Assembly: GCA_022747635.1 (NCBI GenBank)
Contig: JAKTNV010000743.1
Coordinates: 1-64,000 of the forward strand
Origin: Hetaerina americana
Lineage: Eukaryota > Arthropoda > Insecta > Odonata > Calopterygidae
Reading direction: 5' to 3'
Length of the DNA stretch: 64,000 nucleotides
Shown here: positions 1 through 14,090 of the stretch, in pieces
Layout of the letters: each line of letters opens with the position of its first letter
Position numbering within the stretch: position 1 is the stretch's first letter
Program-made: the position numbers and the translations under genes
The notes under the pieces: model-generated
The model's database searches: none
The model's input: only the letters and a program-made list of their open reading frames with translations
What the model was told of the DNA's origin: nothing

Positions 1-2006
1 GATGTTCCGTGAACTGTCGACGGTGATAGAGTTCCACGAAAGAGAGGTCGTAGAGGAATGAACGGTTCCGGCTGTTAATGCCGCCCCTAGTCCCCCCAAC
101 CCCGCAAGCACTGGAAACCAGCCTGGATCCCTGATTACGATCCCAGGAAAAATCGTGTTCAAGTCTTTCCTACGCCAGATAGTATAATCTGTCATCACTA
201 TTGAACGCCGCATCACGCCCCGACGGCTTTTTCCCACGTTTTTTTTATTTATTCACAGGAATGTTTTCCAGGTAAGGGCTATTCACTCTACCTTATCCGT
301 CAATCACTATCCCGACCCTCGAAAGTTATAAGGAAAAGTCGACCATTGCTCTAATGAAAGATATTATTCCAACGGCATGGAGGTAAAAAACAAGATCCAT
401 ATGCTTGACACACATTATGTCGATTGGAAACAAGTGGAAACGATGTGAAATTAGGTTGGAAGCAACTGAAAAATATTGTGACACGAATACAAGCCGTCAT
501 AGCTCCGCAACTACGACGAAAGGGATGTGGATATTATTGAGTTAAACGCATCTGTCCTATTTGCTTATGGCGATTCCCATCGTAATGATCGCGCATACAA
601 TCCCGCGATGCGCCCTATTTTCGCCGTTTCCGTGAATAAGACGTACGGCGGGGGATGTGTACCGAGCGAAATTGCCGACACGAATTACGTACGCTTACGA
701 GAGCCTGGTTTTCAAGGAGTCGCTTTCACGTTGACTACGTCCCCGAGGTATCCCATCACACAGGGTCATTTAACGTGACATACAGCGTGTGTGTGGGAGG
801 GATTTTTTTTTTTAAGGTCGTAGGGGTGTATTCCGTAACTTGACGGCACCGTGGAGAAAAGCACATCCAACGCATCGCACAGATAAGGAAGGTTAATAAA
901 AGAAATGTACGCGATAACAAGTCGACGGCAGACGACTCTCCTCTTCGAAAGACGTGCAAGGAAACTAGGGTAGACATCCGCGGAAACGTGGATGTGGCGC
1001 CGTTTCAACGACAATAAGAGTTTTCCCGTGATGAAGTATCATTTCGTTTCCGATGACATGCCGGTTGCTACAAATTCATCATCCCGCAACGAGGTACCGA
1101 CGTCCGAAGCCGTTGGAGACGGAGCAAACTCGTCACGGCCGGGTCGCCACTGCGCGCCCTCGGCTACTACATTGTTTTTCCCGCCCGCTCACGGGGCTAA
1201 AGCATAATTCGGCGCCATCCTCGACTTTGTTGTACGTGAACTTTGACGTCCCATTCGCGTGCGTACAGTTCATTTCTTTTTCCCCTTCGGCCACCCCATG
1301 CAACCATTTCGAAGCCCACGCGGACGCGTCGTAAGGCGTGCGCTTAACGGGTGACTCCGTCTCCATTTGCGACTCGATAATCCTTTCCCACGGGCGCGGG
1401 AGGTGGGTGCGTCGCGACGCCCCCGAGTCGTCGAAAAATGCATAAACGTCCGCTTACGGGACAGGCACCGGGGAGGAACAGGAGGAAGGTTTGACAGGCG
1501 CCGAGTCAGGGGGAAGGCGTCCGAAGGGACCGTCTTCTCGGGGCCGCTTTCCGCGGCCGGCGCGCGGCCCACCGGGTCGCGAGCGCGTCCAATACCAGGT
1601 GAAGGATGGCCTCGAACGTACGTTACCTCGGATCTCGAGGAATCGACCCCGGTAGAAACGTGTGCAACGTTTATTCCCGGGTACGCCTTCGACAGGACGA
1701 CAACCCGTATTTTGACGACCCGCTGCACACGAACTGGGCTCGCCAAACGCCTGGCGCCGCCACGGCCGACAGGGTGGAACCCTGACGGGCGCCGCGGCGC
1801 AAGGCGCCCTCGTTACGCGCCCCCGACACTCTCCGAAACGCGAAAGTCGGAGGAGGAGTGGAGTACAAACAATCCGAGAAGCGCACCGGAGGCGAGAGGA
1901 AGAGATCGTATTTTGCTCCGAAATGGTACGATAGCAAGGTGGACTTTCGTATGAAATCCATGTCTTGGTAATTTTCTCTTTCTATCATCACGCAGCAGCC
2001 GATAAC
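1..2006. other. Spacer upstream of H1, unit 1 (no supported gene)
   Basis: The left part, to about 1030, is moderately A/T-rich. From about 1030 to 1960 it becomes GC-rich and dense in CpG, probably the H1 upstream regulatory region. No TATA box is visible near the H1 start; an initiator-like TCATCA lies at 1985-1990. Open frames here (for example 195 codons at 1367-1954, arginine- and proline-rich) look like GC-driven chance frames. An 18-mer shared with the unit-5 retrotransposon lies at 1914-1931. Confidence 0.75.
1606..1785 (+). other. Short 59-codon ATG frame upstream of H1 (doubtful)
   Basis: This ATG-started frame encodes 59 residues of mixed composition, including an NPYFDDPLHTNWAR stretch that does not look like arginine/proline-rich GC noise. 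A stop codon lies two codons upstream, and a splice-donor-like CAG/GTGAAG sits just before the ATG. I do not recognise the peptide. It is conserved in every unit, but so is everything else, so conservation carries no weight. It is probably chance. Confidence 0.12.
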
Positions 2007-2753
2007 ATGGCAGACGCAGCATCTGGAGCAGCGGCAGCCGCACCACCGGCAGCCCAGCCTTCGGGCACCGTCGCAGTAAAACCCCTGCCTTCTTCAGGAA
2101 CCTCCGCGGCTTCCAAGAAGGCCAGCAAGGGCGGAGCAGCCAAGAAGGCTCGCGCAAAGCCGTCGCACCCGCCCACTTCCGAGATGGTTAACAACGCAGT
2201 CAAGGGCCTCAAGGAGCGCGGTGGCTCTTCCCTTCAAGCCATCAAGAAGTACATCGCAGCCAGCTACAAAGTGGACGCCGAGAGGCTCTCGCCTTTCATC
2301 AAGAAGTACCTCAAGGCGGCCGTCACCGCCGGAACTCTCGTCCAGACCAAGGGAAAGGGCGCCTCAGGTTCCTTCAAGCTGAGCCACAGCAAGAAGGCCG
2401 CACCCGCGGCAGCCAGCGGGACGACCAAGGCGAAAAAGGTCGTCAAGAAGACGGGAGTAAAGAAACCGAAAGCGGTCGGAGCCAAGAAGTCCTCCGAGAA
2501 GGCGTCCAGTGGCACCAAGAGGTCCGCGCCCAAGGAGCGAAGCAAGTCCGCGCCACCAGCCAAGAAGGCGAAGAAGGCGGCGGACAAGCCAAAGAAGAAG
2601 CCGGCGGCTGGGAAACCCGCCGCCAAGGCGGCAAAGTCCCCGTCGAAGGCGAAAAAGGCGGCCACCAAACCCAAGACCCCCAAGCCCAAGAAGACGCCCA
2701 CCAAGGCCAAGCCCGCCGCCAAGAAACCTTCCGCCGCCCAGAAAAAGAAGTGA
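2007..2753 (+). CDS. H1: Linker histone H1, unit 1
   Basis: The 248-residue protein is a linker histone that binds nucleosomes at the DNA entry/exit site and compacts chromatin. Residues 1-51 form an Ala/Pro/Lys-rich N-terminal tail. Residues about 52-128 form the winged-helix globular H15 domain, from [10 protein letters not shown] through [10 protein letters not shown]. Residues 129-248 form a long Lys/Ala/Pro-rich tail with AKKA/PKK-type repeats. I chose the ATG at 2007 (context aacATGg); the frame is open further upstream only through non-ATG codons. There is no intron. It converges on H3 and ends 54 nt before its stem-loop. Loss of H1 tightly linked to core histones is common elsewhere, but here it is part of the quintet. 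Confidence 0.97.
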   Translation: MADAASGAAAAAPPAAQPSGTVAVKPLPSSGTSAASKKASKGGAAKKARAKPSHPPTSEMVNNAVKGLKERGGSSLQAIKKYIAASYKVDAERLSPFIKKYLKAAVTAGTLVQTKGKGASGSFKLSHSKKAAPAAASGTTKAKKVVKKTGVKKPKAVGAKKSSEKASSGTKRSAPKERSKSAPPAKKAKKAADKPKKKPAAGKPAAKAAKSPSKAKKAATKPKTPKPKKTPTKAKPAAKKPSAAQKKK

Positions 2754-2807
2754 ACCATCACTGCTTCGCCACCGGCGCACCTAGGACAGCAGACAGCGTC
2801 CAATCTC

Positions 2808-2823
2808 GGTCCTTTTTAGGACC
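2808..2823 (+). terminator. H1 mRNA 3' stem-loop, unit 1
   Basis: GGTCCTTTTTAGGACC: a 6-bp stem with a TTTT loop, fitting the metazoan histone consensus GGYYYTTHTNARRRCC. It replaces polyadenylation by directing stem-loop binding protein and U7-dependent cleavage. A purine-rich AAAGATG follows after exactly 12 nt (2836-2842), a candidate U7-pairing histone downstream element. Confidence 0.96.
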
Positions 2824-3207
2824 ATCATGTCTTCCAAAGATGCTTGCCACTCAATGCCCACGCCACTGAGCACGCCCAAAGTTAACATTTATCATGATTA
2901 ATGCCATGCAAAAACAACGGTCCTATTTAAAATTGATGATGCGACATGGACGGACGAAAAAAAAAATTAAGAATAACATTCATAGAACGTGTAAAATGAA
3001 CAACACGTCACGGAGTATTGTTTTCTTTTCGTTAAGCGCGTCAGGTAAGCATCGCACGAACTTTTATTTCATCTCATTTCATGCGTAGCCGTGCAAACGC
3101 ACTTGCCATGCGCAAAGGAAATTTCATGTCGTCCATCATTCCAATGGATTTACATCGTCGTTAATTATTGTGCGATCGTGCTAAATTCAAACTTTTAAGT
3201 ATGTACT
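2824..3207. other. H1-H3 convergent spacer, unit 1
   Basis: This 384-bp A/T-rich stretch lies between the 3' ends of H1 and H3. Apart from candidate downstream elements (AAAGATG at 2836-2842 for H1; AAAGTTT on the minus strand at 3189-3195 for H3), I see no gene. A 64-codon frame at 2894-3088 has no protein-like features. Confidence 0.7.
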
Positions 3208-3223
3208 GGTCCTGAAAAGGACC
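3208..3223 (-). terminator. H3 mRNA 3' stem-loop, unit 1
   Basis: On the minus strand this reads GGTCCTTTTCAGGACC, a 6-bp stem with a TTTC loop, 26 nt past the H3 stop. A weak downstream element, AAAGTTT, follows after 12 nt. Confidence 0.96.
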
Positions 3224-3249
3224 TTTGTTTTTCGGCCGAAAGTAGCTTT

Positions 3250-4165
<916 letters not shown>

Positions 4166-4216
4166 ACACGACGCGACGGGATCGCCATCCGACACCCGGC
4201 GTACGTCGATAAAAAA

Positions 4217-4232
4217 GGTCCTTCTAAGGACC
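4217..4232 (+). terminator. H4 mRNA 3' stem-loop, unit 1
   Basis: GGTCCTTCTAAGGACC: a 6-bp stem with a TCTA loop, 51 nt past the H4 stop. The candidate downstream element AGAGATG lies 12 nt beyond, at 4245-4251. Confidence 0.96.
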
Positions 4233-4805
4233 AATACAATGTTCAGAGATGGAGCTAATCCTTTGCCATAACGGAACGAAAAATTATTCGCTATAGCGTA
4301 TGTGACGGCGATAAATAGTAAAGTAAGACCTGTTCGAGCGCACAGGAAAAATGGCGGTGATAATAGAGTTGAAATTGTATGAGCCTTTACCGACGTTAAA
4401 GACATTGTCAGCGAATCGGAATAAGCACGTGGCAACGGACTGGCGACAATGTATATCGCGCCGTTGCAACCGTACATGAATAAGCACGTGGCAACGGACT
4501 GGCGACAATGTGTATCGCGCCGTTGCAACCATACATGTTAACAAGAAATAACGTAGTTAAGCGGCAGATTGCAGGTGAAATTTTATGACAGACTATGAAA
4601 TACATTGTAAACGAAGCAGTGTCACCTTCAATCATTCTTCGTTGCATTTCAGCACAAACGCTTTCACTTTTTATACGCTTTATTTCCCATCGTTTACCTT
4701 AGCCCAATTATAGCTCCACGTTTCATTCGCTATGCTTATTACGTTTATTGTTATTATTATTTTTTTCACATGACATTTATCGCGTACATCTCTCTAGTAT
4801 GTTCT
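4233..4805. other. H4-H2A convergent spacer, unit 1
   Basis: This 573-bp A/T-rich spacer lies between the 3' ends of H4 and H2A. It holds the two candidate downstream elements (4245-4251 for H4; 4787-4793, minus strand, for H2A) and the 59-bp tandem duplication at 4419-4536. A long minus-strand frame crossing into H4 is a shadow of H4 and the duplication. Confidence 0.75.
4419..4536. repeat. 59-bp tandem duplication, two copies
   Basis: Two adjacent copies (4419-4477 and 4478-4536) start gaataagcacgtggcaacgg and differ at a few bases (for example GTATATCG versus GTGTATCG). Each contains a CACGTG E-box and a short inverted repeat, GCAACGG with CCGTTGC. The same pair occurs in units 2 to 6 at 13073-13190, 21726-21843, 30583-30700, 43849-43966 and 52502-52619. 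Confidence 0.92.
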
Positions 4806-4821
4806 GGTCCTGAAAAGGACC
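4806..4821 (-). terminator. H2A mRNA 3' stem-loop, unit 1
   Basis: On the minus strand this reads GGTCCTTTTCAGGACC, 22 nt past the H2A stop. The candidate downstream element AGAGATG follows 12 nt beyond, at 4793-4787. Confidence 0.96.
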
Positions 4822-4843
4822 TTTTATGCGCACAGCGTGATGC

Positions 4844-5436
<593 letters not shown>

Positions 5437-5808
5437 ATGCCACCCAAGACGAGCGGAAAGGCTGCGAAGAAAGCGGGCAAGGCCCAGAAGAACATCTCCA
5501 AGGGAGACAAGAAGAAGAAGCGCAGGAGGAAGGAGAGCTACGCAATCTACATCTACAAAGTGCTGAAGCAGGTGCACCCCGACACCGGAATCTCCAGCAA
5601 GGCCATGAGCATCATGAACAGCTTCGTCAACGATATTTTCGAGAGAATCGCCGCCGAAGCTTCTCGCCTGGCTCACTACAACAAGCGCTCCACCATCACC
5701 AGCCGGGAGGTGCAGACCGCCGTCAGGCTCTTGCTTCCCGGTGAGCTGGCCAAGCACGCCGTCTCCGAGGGGACCAAGGCCGTCACCAAGTACACCAGCT
5801 CAAAGTAA
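5437..5808 (+). CDS. H2B: Core histone H2B, unit 1
   Basis: The 123-residue protein starts [20 protein letters not shown], with a Lys/Arg-rich tail to about residue 33, a histone fold from [20 protein letters not shown] to about 102, and the C-terminal helix ending AVTKYTSSK. Lys118 (counting Met) is the conserved ubiquitination site. The closest resemblance is to insect H2B. The ATG at 5437 is chosen because the frame extends three codons further only to a GTG. There is no intron. Confidence 0.99.
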   Translation: MPPKTSGKAAKKAGKAQKNISKGDKKKKRRRKESYAIYIYKVLKQVHPDTGISSKAMSIMNSFVNDIFERIAAEASRLAHYNKRSTITSREVQTAVRLLLPGELAKHAVSEGTKAVTKYTSSK

Positions 5809-5842
5809 ATTCCTCGACGGGATTGCTTTGATGCATCCTAAC

Positions 5843-5858
5843 GGCCCTTCTAAGGGCC
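5843..5858 (+). terminator. H2B mRNA 3' stem-loop, unit 1
   Basis: GGCCCTTCTAAGGGCC: a 6-bp stem with a TCTA loop, 34 nt past the stop. Its stem differs from the other four histone hairpins by compensated changes. No clear AGAGATG-type element is seen 12 nt beyond. Confidence 0.95.
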
Positions 5859-8800
5859 ATGAAATAATCTTCAGTTTTCAAATACCCGACTGCGATGGGC
5901 AATCGTCAATACTCGGCCGCAAAGGACGTACATAAATAAACGTAAAAACCTGGGAAATTAGAGTCCCACGCTTTCCTCCGATTCACCAACTACTTACCTG
6001 GTGTGCACGCGCGCGGTTCACGAAAAAATAGAGTAAATGTAAAGGAGAAACTTATGACAATAAAAGATGGACGAATTTCTTACCTCCTATTCAAATATAT
6101 TTTCTACTGCTATGCGTCTGCATTTGATGAAAATGACCGTCGAGATATTAAGGAAAAAATATTATATTCCCATGATTACTTCCCTTTCACCCAGTACTTT
6201 TCAAACCACTGACCTGCTATGCTCGTTTCTCAGACGTAAGCCTTGACTTACATGTCTCCCTCCGTCAAAAATAATATGGATTCACGGCGTCCGTCTCCCT
6301 CCGAAACTGGTACGCTTGTGGTCACGTTGCTCCTGCTTCACTTCCAGGGGCAGTAAATGACAGGTCCCCACATGCCCTTCCCACGCGGCCGTTTTTCCGC
6401 GAAGGCTAATTCCGCTTAACCTCCCGTCCCATCCGCTACGTCGTAAAACTCCTCGGGGGTTCAACGCGAGGAGGCAGGTAATGCGACCCGTCCTCGCCCC
6501 AAGTTTCTACGTTAACCAGAAAAGGGCTGTCGCAATGACCCACGTGGCATTCCGCACGAGGAAGAAATTTCTGTGGAAACCTCGCAAGCATAGAACGCAG
6601 CTGGGCAACAGCGTTCCTTGTACATTCACCAAGTCGTGACGAGCAGGCGTCGCAATAAACAAAATGGCGGGCAGTGAGCGCTTCCGTGGATTTTCCATTG
6701 TGCTAATTCTATCCAATCAATCAATTCCCAGAAACTATTTCTACGGAATGCATCGTCGTTAACAGCATATGGAATCAGCATCATTCGCACAAATAACAAT
6801 TTATGTAATGGGCATCGGGTTTCCTTCTTGGAAAATCGCCATCTCGCTGAAACAATGTTGATAAACCTCCTCTGAACGAATCCCCCAAGTATTTTAAAGT
6901 CGATTGAGTGATTTTTCATCCTTTTCCGCAATTTTTTTTTTGCGATACTGCAACGATTTATCAGCAATTGATTACAAATGCATCGAGACAGACGTGACAA
7001 GTAGACCAGTTCTTTGATCACCATGCCTCCAAATGACCGATTCTTGTTATAGTTTTGAACCGGGGTCCCTTCCGCGGGACACGACTCATTCCCCTTCTTT
7101 TGAACGAAATTAACCTTTCCAGAAATCTTTACTTGTCTTGTCACGCCACAGAACAGAAAATGTTTCTCTAGGCAAAAGTTAAATGGTCCCAGTCCCAACT
7201 TACCCGCTAATTTTATTACGTTGATACACAAGGGATGGAAGGACATACGTTAATGTTGTTTATTTCTTTGCGGGATTAGGGAAATGAAATCTAGGGAAAA
7301 GAGGTCGAAGTTTGACGTGAAAGAGAAATCTTTAAAATTAGCGGCCGGTATAATCATTTATGAGATGATTGCATAACGTTTTCATTAAGGCGACTCTTCC
7401 TACAAGTGCATTTCTGACGAAAAAGGTTGCCGCATGTGCCTACCTGTCCGTCCTTTTAGCATTTCAACTTTCTGCAAATTTGGTGAAAATCTTTACCGCA
7501 TTAGCCCCATTGAAGAATCCACCCCGGCCGCATTTTGACACTAGGTACACGAGATCGTCACTTCACCGTATTCGACAACCGATTTCCCGCAGTGGCGTTA
7601 ACCGAAGGACGCTCGGCTTTGAGGACAATAGTGATTCGTGAAGCGATATTTAATCAGATTCATCTAGTAACAGTGGCCGGGAATGGAATGGAATAACGTC
7701 CTTGCCTAGGCAACTTAGTAACATACAACTTAACTACGGACGGGAGAAAATGCCGACGAGCCGTGAAGCGGTGTAAATTTCATAACGATCGTGTGATTTT
7801 AAGACTCATGATATACACCATGACGATTAATTACCTTAGCAGTTGTGGTGATGCTTAATCACCGGGATATCATGTAATGTCATACCAGTCACAGCGAGGC
7901 GTTAATACTTAACATTGAACTTTGTCAAATTTGTGTAGTTGAAATCACCCTTATGACATCTGTTAATAAATTCATCCACACAGAGTACCAAATTAGTAAA
8001 ATATCTCGGGTACGCAGCGATATGTAAACGGAGACAGTTTTTTTTTCAAAATCTCGGAATGGATGACAAACGTCCTCCATTAGCGAACATTTATGACAGT
8101 CATCACCTACCTCCTGCCGTGATAATGTCAAATTTTGCAATGCAACTACTGGTAATAAGAATGATTAAATTCGAGTCAACTAGTGTTACTTTCGAATAAC
8201 GTTCCCCCATTGACACAACTGTCATTTACATATGAACACTAGAAACTAACACACACGAACGTGCACATAGACCTACGCAACCTTCAGTCGTCTACTTCAT
8301 CGTGAGTGGATTGAATCCTCTTAACTCCTGATTGACTTTCGCTTCACATTGCAATGATCCCAGATTGGCCGGGGAAAAGACGACTATTTGTTTTCCTGTT
8401 CACTGGAATGCTTATTTCGTATCTTTTATGGTGATGTGCTAGGTACCAGACAGCTTAAAATTGTTAATCATCGTTCTTTTATTACTCGTGACGATAAAGT
8501 TGCTTCCGCATCGCTAAGAACCTCAAGGAATCAACAATGAACGGGGATGAAATATTTGATGGGTCCACATGTATTGATTAAGTAATGCAGAACGAAGTAG
8601 ATACTGAGTAATTGAATTAACACAGGGGCTTCTTCGAGACAGAACCGAGAAATGATGTTCCGTGAACTGTCGACGGTGATAGAGTTCCACGAAAGAGAGG
8701 TCGTAGAGGAATGAACGGTTCCGGCTGTTAATGCCGCCCCTAGTCCCCCCAACCCCGCAAGCACTGGAAACCAGCCTGGATCCCTGATTACGATCCCAGG

Positions 8801-10660
8801 AAAAATCGTGTTCAAGTCTTTCCTACGCCAGATAGTATAATCTGTCATCACTATTGAACGCCGCATCACGCCCCGACGGCTTTTTTCCCACGTTTTTTTT
8901 ATTTATTCACAGGAATGTTTTCCAGGTAAGGGCTATTCACTCTACCTTATCCGTCAATCACTATCCCGACCCTCGAAAGTTATAAGGAAAAGTCGACCAT
9001 TGCTCTAATGAAAGATATTATTCCAACGGCATGGAGGTAAAAAACAAGATCCATATGCTTGACACACATTATGTCGATTGGAAACAAGTGGAAACGATGT
9101 GAAATTAGGTTGGAAGCAACTGAAAAATATTGTGACACGAATACAAGCCGTCATAGCTCCGCAACTACGACGAAAGGGATGTGGATATTATTGAGTTAAA
9201 CGCATCTGTCCTATTTGCTTATGGCGATTCCCATCGTAATGATCGCGCATACAATCCCGCGATGCGCCCTATTTTCGCCGTTTCCGTGAATAAGACGTAC
9301 GGCGGGGGATGTGTACCGAGCGAAATTGCCGACACGAATTACGTACGCTTACGAGAGCCTGGTTTTCAAGGAGTCGCTTTCACGTTGACTACGTCCCCGA
9401 GGTATCCCATCACACAGGGTCATTTAACGTGACATACAGCGTGTGTGTGGGAGGGATTTTTTTTTTTAAGGTCGTAGGGGTGTATTCCGTAACTTGACGG
9501 CACCGTGGAGAAAAGCACATCCAACGCATCGCACAGATAAGGAAGGTTAATAAAAGAAATGTACGCGATAACAAGTCGACGGCAGACGACTCTCCTCTTC
9601 GAAAGACGTGCAAGGAAACTAGGGTAGACATCCGCGGAAACGTGGATGTGGCGCCGTTTCAACGACAATAAGAGTTTTCCCGTGATGAAGTATCATTTCG
9701 TTTCCGATGACATGCCGGTTGCTACAAATTCATCATCCCGCAACGAGGTACCGACGTCCGAAGCCGTTGGAGACGGAGCAAACTCGTCACGGCCGGGTCG
9801 CCACTGCGCGCCCTCGGCTACTACATTGTTTTTCCCGCCCGCTCACGGGGCTAAAGCATAATTCGGCGCCATCCTCGACTTTGTTGTACGTGAACTTTGA
9901 CGTCCCATTCGCGTGCGTACAGTTCATTTCTTTTTCCCCTTCGGCCACCCCATGCAACCATTTCGAAGCCCACGCGGACGCGTCGTAAGGCGTGCGCTTA
10001 ACGGGTGACTCCGTCTCCATTTGCGACTCGATAATCCTTTCCCACGGGCGCGGGAGGTGGGTGCGTCGCGACGCCCCCGAGTCGTCGAAAAATGCATAAA
10101 CGTCCGCTTACGGGACAGGCACCGGGGAGGAACAGGAGGAAGGTTTGACAGGCGCCGAGTCAGGGGGAAGGCGTCCGAAGGGACCGTCTTCTCGGGGCCG
10201 CTTTCCGCGGCCGGCGCGCGGCCCACCGGGTCGCGAGCGCGTCCAATACCAGGTGAAGGATGGCCTCGAACGTACGTTACCTCGGATCTCGAGGAATCGA
10301 CCCCGGTAGAAACGTGTGCAACGTTTATTCCCGGGTACGCCTTCGACAGGACGACAACCCGTATTTTGACGACCCGCTGCACACGAACTGGGCTCGCCAA
10401 ACGCCTGGCGCCGCCACGGCCGACAGGGTGGAACCCTGACGGGCGCCGCGGCGCAAGGCGCCCTCGTTACGCGCCCCCGACACTCTCCGAAACGCGAAAG
10501 TCGGAGGAGGAGTGGAGTACAAACAATCCGAGAAGCGCACCGGAGGCGAGAGGAAGAGATCGTATTTTGCTCCGAAATGGTACGATAGCAAGGTGGACTT
10601 TCGTATGAAATCCATGTCTTGGTAATTTTCTCTTTCTATCATCACGCAGCAGCCGATAAC
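5859..10660. other. Long spacer H2B (unit 1) to H1 (unit 2)
   Basis: This 4.8-kb stretch has no gene I can support. It is A/T-rich until about 9680, then GC- and CpG-rich up to H1. It includes a (GGAAT)3-like run near 7683, short homopolymers and a 206-codon minus-strand frame (listed separately). I looked for 5S rRNA, tRNA and snRNA genes by eye and recognised none. The extra T of unit 2 is in the run at 8881-8886. Confidence 0.75.
6626..7246 (-). other. Unrecognised 206-codon ATG frame in the long spacer
   Basis: This is the longest spacer frame and starts at a true ATG. The product would be Arg/Lys- and Cys-rich with no signal peptide, domain or repeat I recognise. It is unbroken in all six copies (15280-15900, 23933-24553, 32790-33410, 46056-46676, 60339-60959), but the copies are identical, so that gives no evidence of selection. 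No promoter or 3' signal is evident. It is most likely a chance frame. Confidence 0.15.
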
Positions 10661-11407
10661 ATGGCAGACGCAGCATCTGGAGCAGCGGCAGCCGCACCAC
10701 CGGCAGCCCAGCCTTCGGGCACCGTCGCAGTAAAACCCCTGCCTTCTTCAGGAACCTCCGCGGCTTCCAAGAAGGCCAGCAAGGGCGGAGCAGCCAAGAA
10801 GGCTCGCGCAAAGCCGTCGCACCCGCCCACTTCCGAGATGGTTAACAACGCAGTCAAGGGCCTCAAGGAGCGCGGTGGCTCTTCCCTTCAAGCCATCAAG
10901 AAGTACATCGCAGCCAGCTACAAAGTGGACGCCGAGAGGCTCTCGCCTTTCATCAAGAAGTACCTCAAGGCGGCCGTCACCGCCGGAACTCTCGTCCAGA
11001 CCAAGGGAAAGGGCGCCTCAGGTTCCTTCAAGCTGAGCCACAGCAAGAAGGCCGCACCCGCGGCAGCCAGCGGGACGACCAAGGCGAAAAAGGTCGTCAA
11101 GAAGACGGGAGTAAAGAAACCGAAAGCGGTCGGAGCCAAGAAGTCCTCCGAGAAGGCGTCCAGTGGCACCAAGAGGTCCGCGCCCAAGGAGCGAAGCAAG
11201 TCCGCGCCACCAGCCAAGAAGGCGAAGAAGGCGGCGGACAAGCCAAAGAAGAAGCCGGCGGCTGGGAAACCCGCCGCCAAGGCGGCAAAGTCCCCGTCGA
11301 AGGCGAAAAAGGCGGCCACCAAACCCAAGACCCCCAAGCCCAAGAAGACGCCCACCAAGGCCAAGCCCGCCGCCAAGAAACCTTCCGCCGCCCAGAAAAA
11401 GAAGTGA
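10661..11407 (+). CDS. H1: Linker histone H1, unit 2
   Basis: The 248-residue translation is identical to the unit 1 copy. It is intact even though H3 and H4 in this unit are damaged. Confidence 0.97.
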   Translation: MADAASGAAAAAPPAAQPSGTVAVKPLPSSGTSAASKKASKGGAAKKARAKPSHPPTSEMVNNAVKGLKERGGSSLQAIKKYIAASYKVDAERLSPFIKKYLKAAVTAGTLVQTKGKGASGSFKLSHSKKAAPAAASGTTKAKKVVKKTGVKKPKAVGAKKSSEKASSGTKRSAPKERSKSAPPAKKAKKAADKPKKKPAAGKPAAKAAKSPSKAKKAATKPKTPKPKKTPTKAKPAAKKPSAAQKKK

Positions 11408-11461
11408 ACCATCACTGCTTCGCCACCGGCGCACCTAGGACAGCAGACAGCGTCCAATCTC

Positions 11462-11477
11462 GGTCCTTTTTAGGACC
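11462..11477 (+). terminator. H1 mRNA 3' stem-loop, unit 2
   Basis: The sequence is identical to the unit 1 H1 hairpin (TTTT loop) and lies 54 nt past the stop. Confidence 0.95.
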
Positions 11478-11860
11478 ATCATGTCTTCCAAAGATGCTTG
11501 CCACTCAATGCCCACGCCACTGAGCACGCCCAAAGTTAACATTTATCATGATTAATGCCATGCAAAAACAACGGTCCTATTTAAATTGATGATGCGACAT
11601 GGACGGACGAAAAAAAAAATTAAGAATAACATTCATAGAACGTGTAAAATGAACAACACGTCACGGAGTATTGTTTTCTTTTCGTTAAGCGCGTCAGGTA
11701 AGCATCGCACGAACTTTTATTTCATCTCATTTCATGCGTAGCCGTGCAAACGCACTTGCCATGCGCAAAGGAAATTTCATGTCGTCCATCATTCCAATGG
11801 ATTTACATCGTCGTTAATTATTGTGCGATCGTGCTAAATTCAAACTTTTAAGTATGTACT
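11478..11860. other. H1-H3 spacer, unit 2
   Basis: This is 383 bp, one base shorter than in other units because an A run at 11583-11585 has three rather than four A residues. No gene is seen. Confidence 0.75.
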
Positions 11861-11876
11861 GGTCCTGAAAAGGACC
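11861..11876 (-). terminator. H3 mRNA 3' stem-loop, unit 2
   Basis: The hairpin is intact (TTTC loop on the minus strand) although the H3 coding frame is broken. Confidence 0.95.
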
Positions 11877-11902
11877 TTTGTTTTTCGGCCGAAAGTAGCT
11901 TT

Positions 11903-12819
<917 letters not shown>

Positions 12820-12870
12820 ACACGACGCGACGGGATCGCCATCCGACACCCGGCGTACGTCGATAAAAAA

Positions 12871-12886
12871 GGTCCTTCTAAGGACC
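12871..12886 (+). terminator. H4 mRNA 3' stem-loop, unit 2
   Basis: The hairpin is intact, with a TCTA loop as in unit 1, and the AGAGATG element follows after 12 nt. Confidence 0.95.
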
Positions 12887-13459
12887 AATACAATGTTCAG
12901 AGATGGAGCTAATCCTTTGCCATAACGGAACGAAAAATTATTCGCTATAGCGTATGTGACGGCGATAAATAGTAAAGTAAGACCTGTTCGAGCGCACAGG
13001 AAAAATGGCGGTGATAATAGAGTTGAAATTGTATGAGCCTTTACCGACGTTAAAGACATTGTCAGCGAATCGGAATAAGCACGTGGCAACGGACTGGCGA
13101 CAATGTATATCGCGCCGTTGCAACCGTACATGAATAAGCACGTGGCAACGGACTGGCGACAATGTGTATCGCGCCGTTGCAACCATACATGTTAACAAGA
13201 AATAACGTAGTTAAGCGGCAGATTGCAGGTGAAATTTTATGACAGACTATGAAATACATTGTAAACGAAGCAGTGTCACCTTCAATCATTCTTCGTTGCA
13301 TTTCAGCACAAACGCTTTCACTTTTTATACGCTTTATTTCCCATCGTTTACCTTAGCCCAATTATAGCTCCACGTTTCATTCGCTATGCTTATTACGTTT
13401 ATTGTTATTATTATTTTTTTCACATGACATTTATCGCGTACATCTCTCTAGTATGTTCT
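12887..13459. other. H4-H2A spacer, unit 2
   Basis: The 573-bp spacer matches unit 1 and includes the 59-bp tandem pair at 13073-13190. No gene is seen. Confidence 0.75.
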
Positions 13460-13475
13460 GGTCCTGAAAAGGACC
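13460..13475 (-). terminator. H2A mRNA 3' stem-loop, unit 2
   Basis: On the minus strand it is identical to the unit 1 H2A hairpin. Confidence 0.95.
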
Positions 13476-13497
13476 TTTTATGCGCACAGCGTGATGC

Positions 13498-14090
<593 letters not shown>

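Noticed and set aside
1270..1954. Long overlapping frames on both strands (158 and 195 codons) upstream of H1
   Set aside because: They are Arg/Pro/Gly-rich, overlap each other on opposite strands and lie in CpG-dense DNA where stops are rare. No domain is recognisable.
2264..2803. Antisense and alternate frames over H1 (for example 179 and 138 codons)
   Set aside because: They are shadows of the Lys/Ala-rich H1 tail and would encode Gly/Leu/Ala repeats.
5991..6001. TACTTACCTGG, matching the 5' end of U1 snRNA
   Set aside because: The match is only 11 nt plus a nearby TCACGAA; the rest does not follow U1. It equally reads as a splice-donor consensus on the minus strand. Too little for an snRNA or pseudogene call.
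5859..8653. Possible 5S rRNA, tRNA or snRNA gene in the long spacer
   Set aside because: Such genes are linked to histones in some invertebrates, so I looked for their internal boxes and conserved segments by eye and found none convincing.
8531..8869. 112- to 119-codon minus-strand frame across the chosen unit boundary
   Set aside because: It has no recognisable features, and its N-terminus changes length with the T-run variant; most likely chance.
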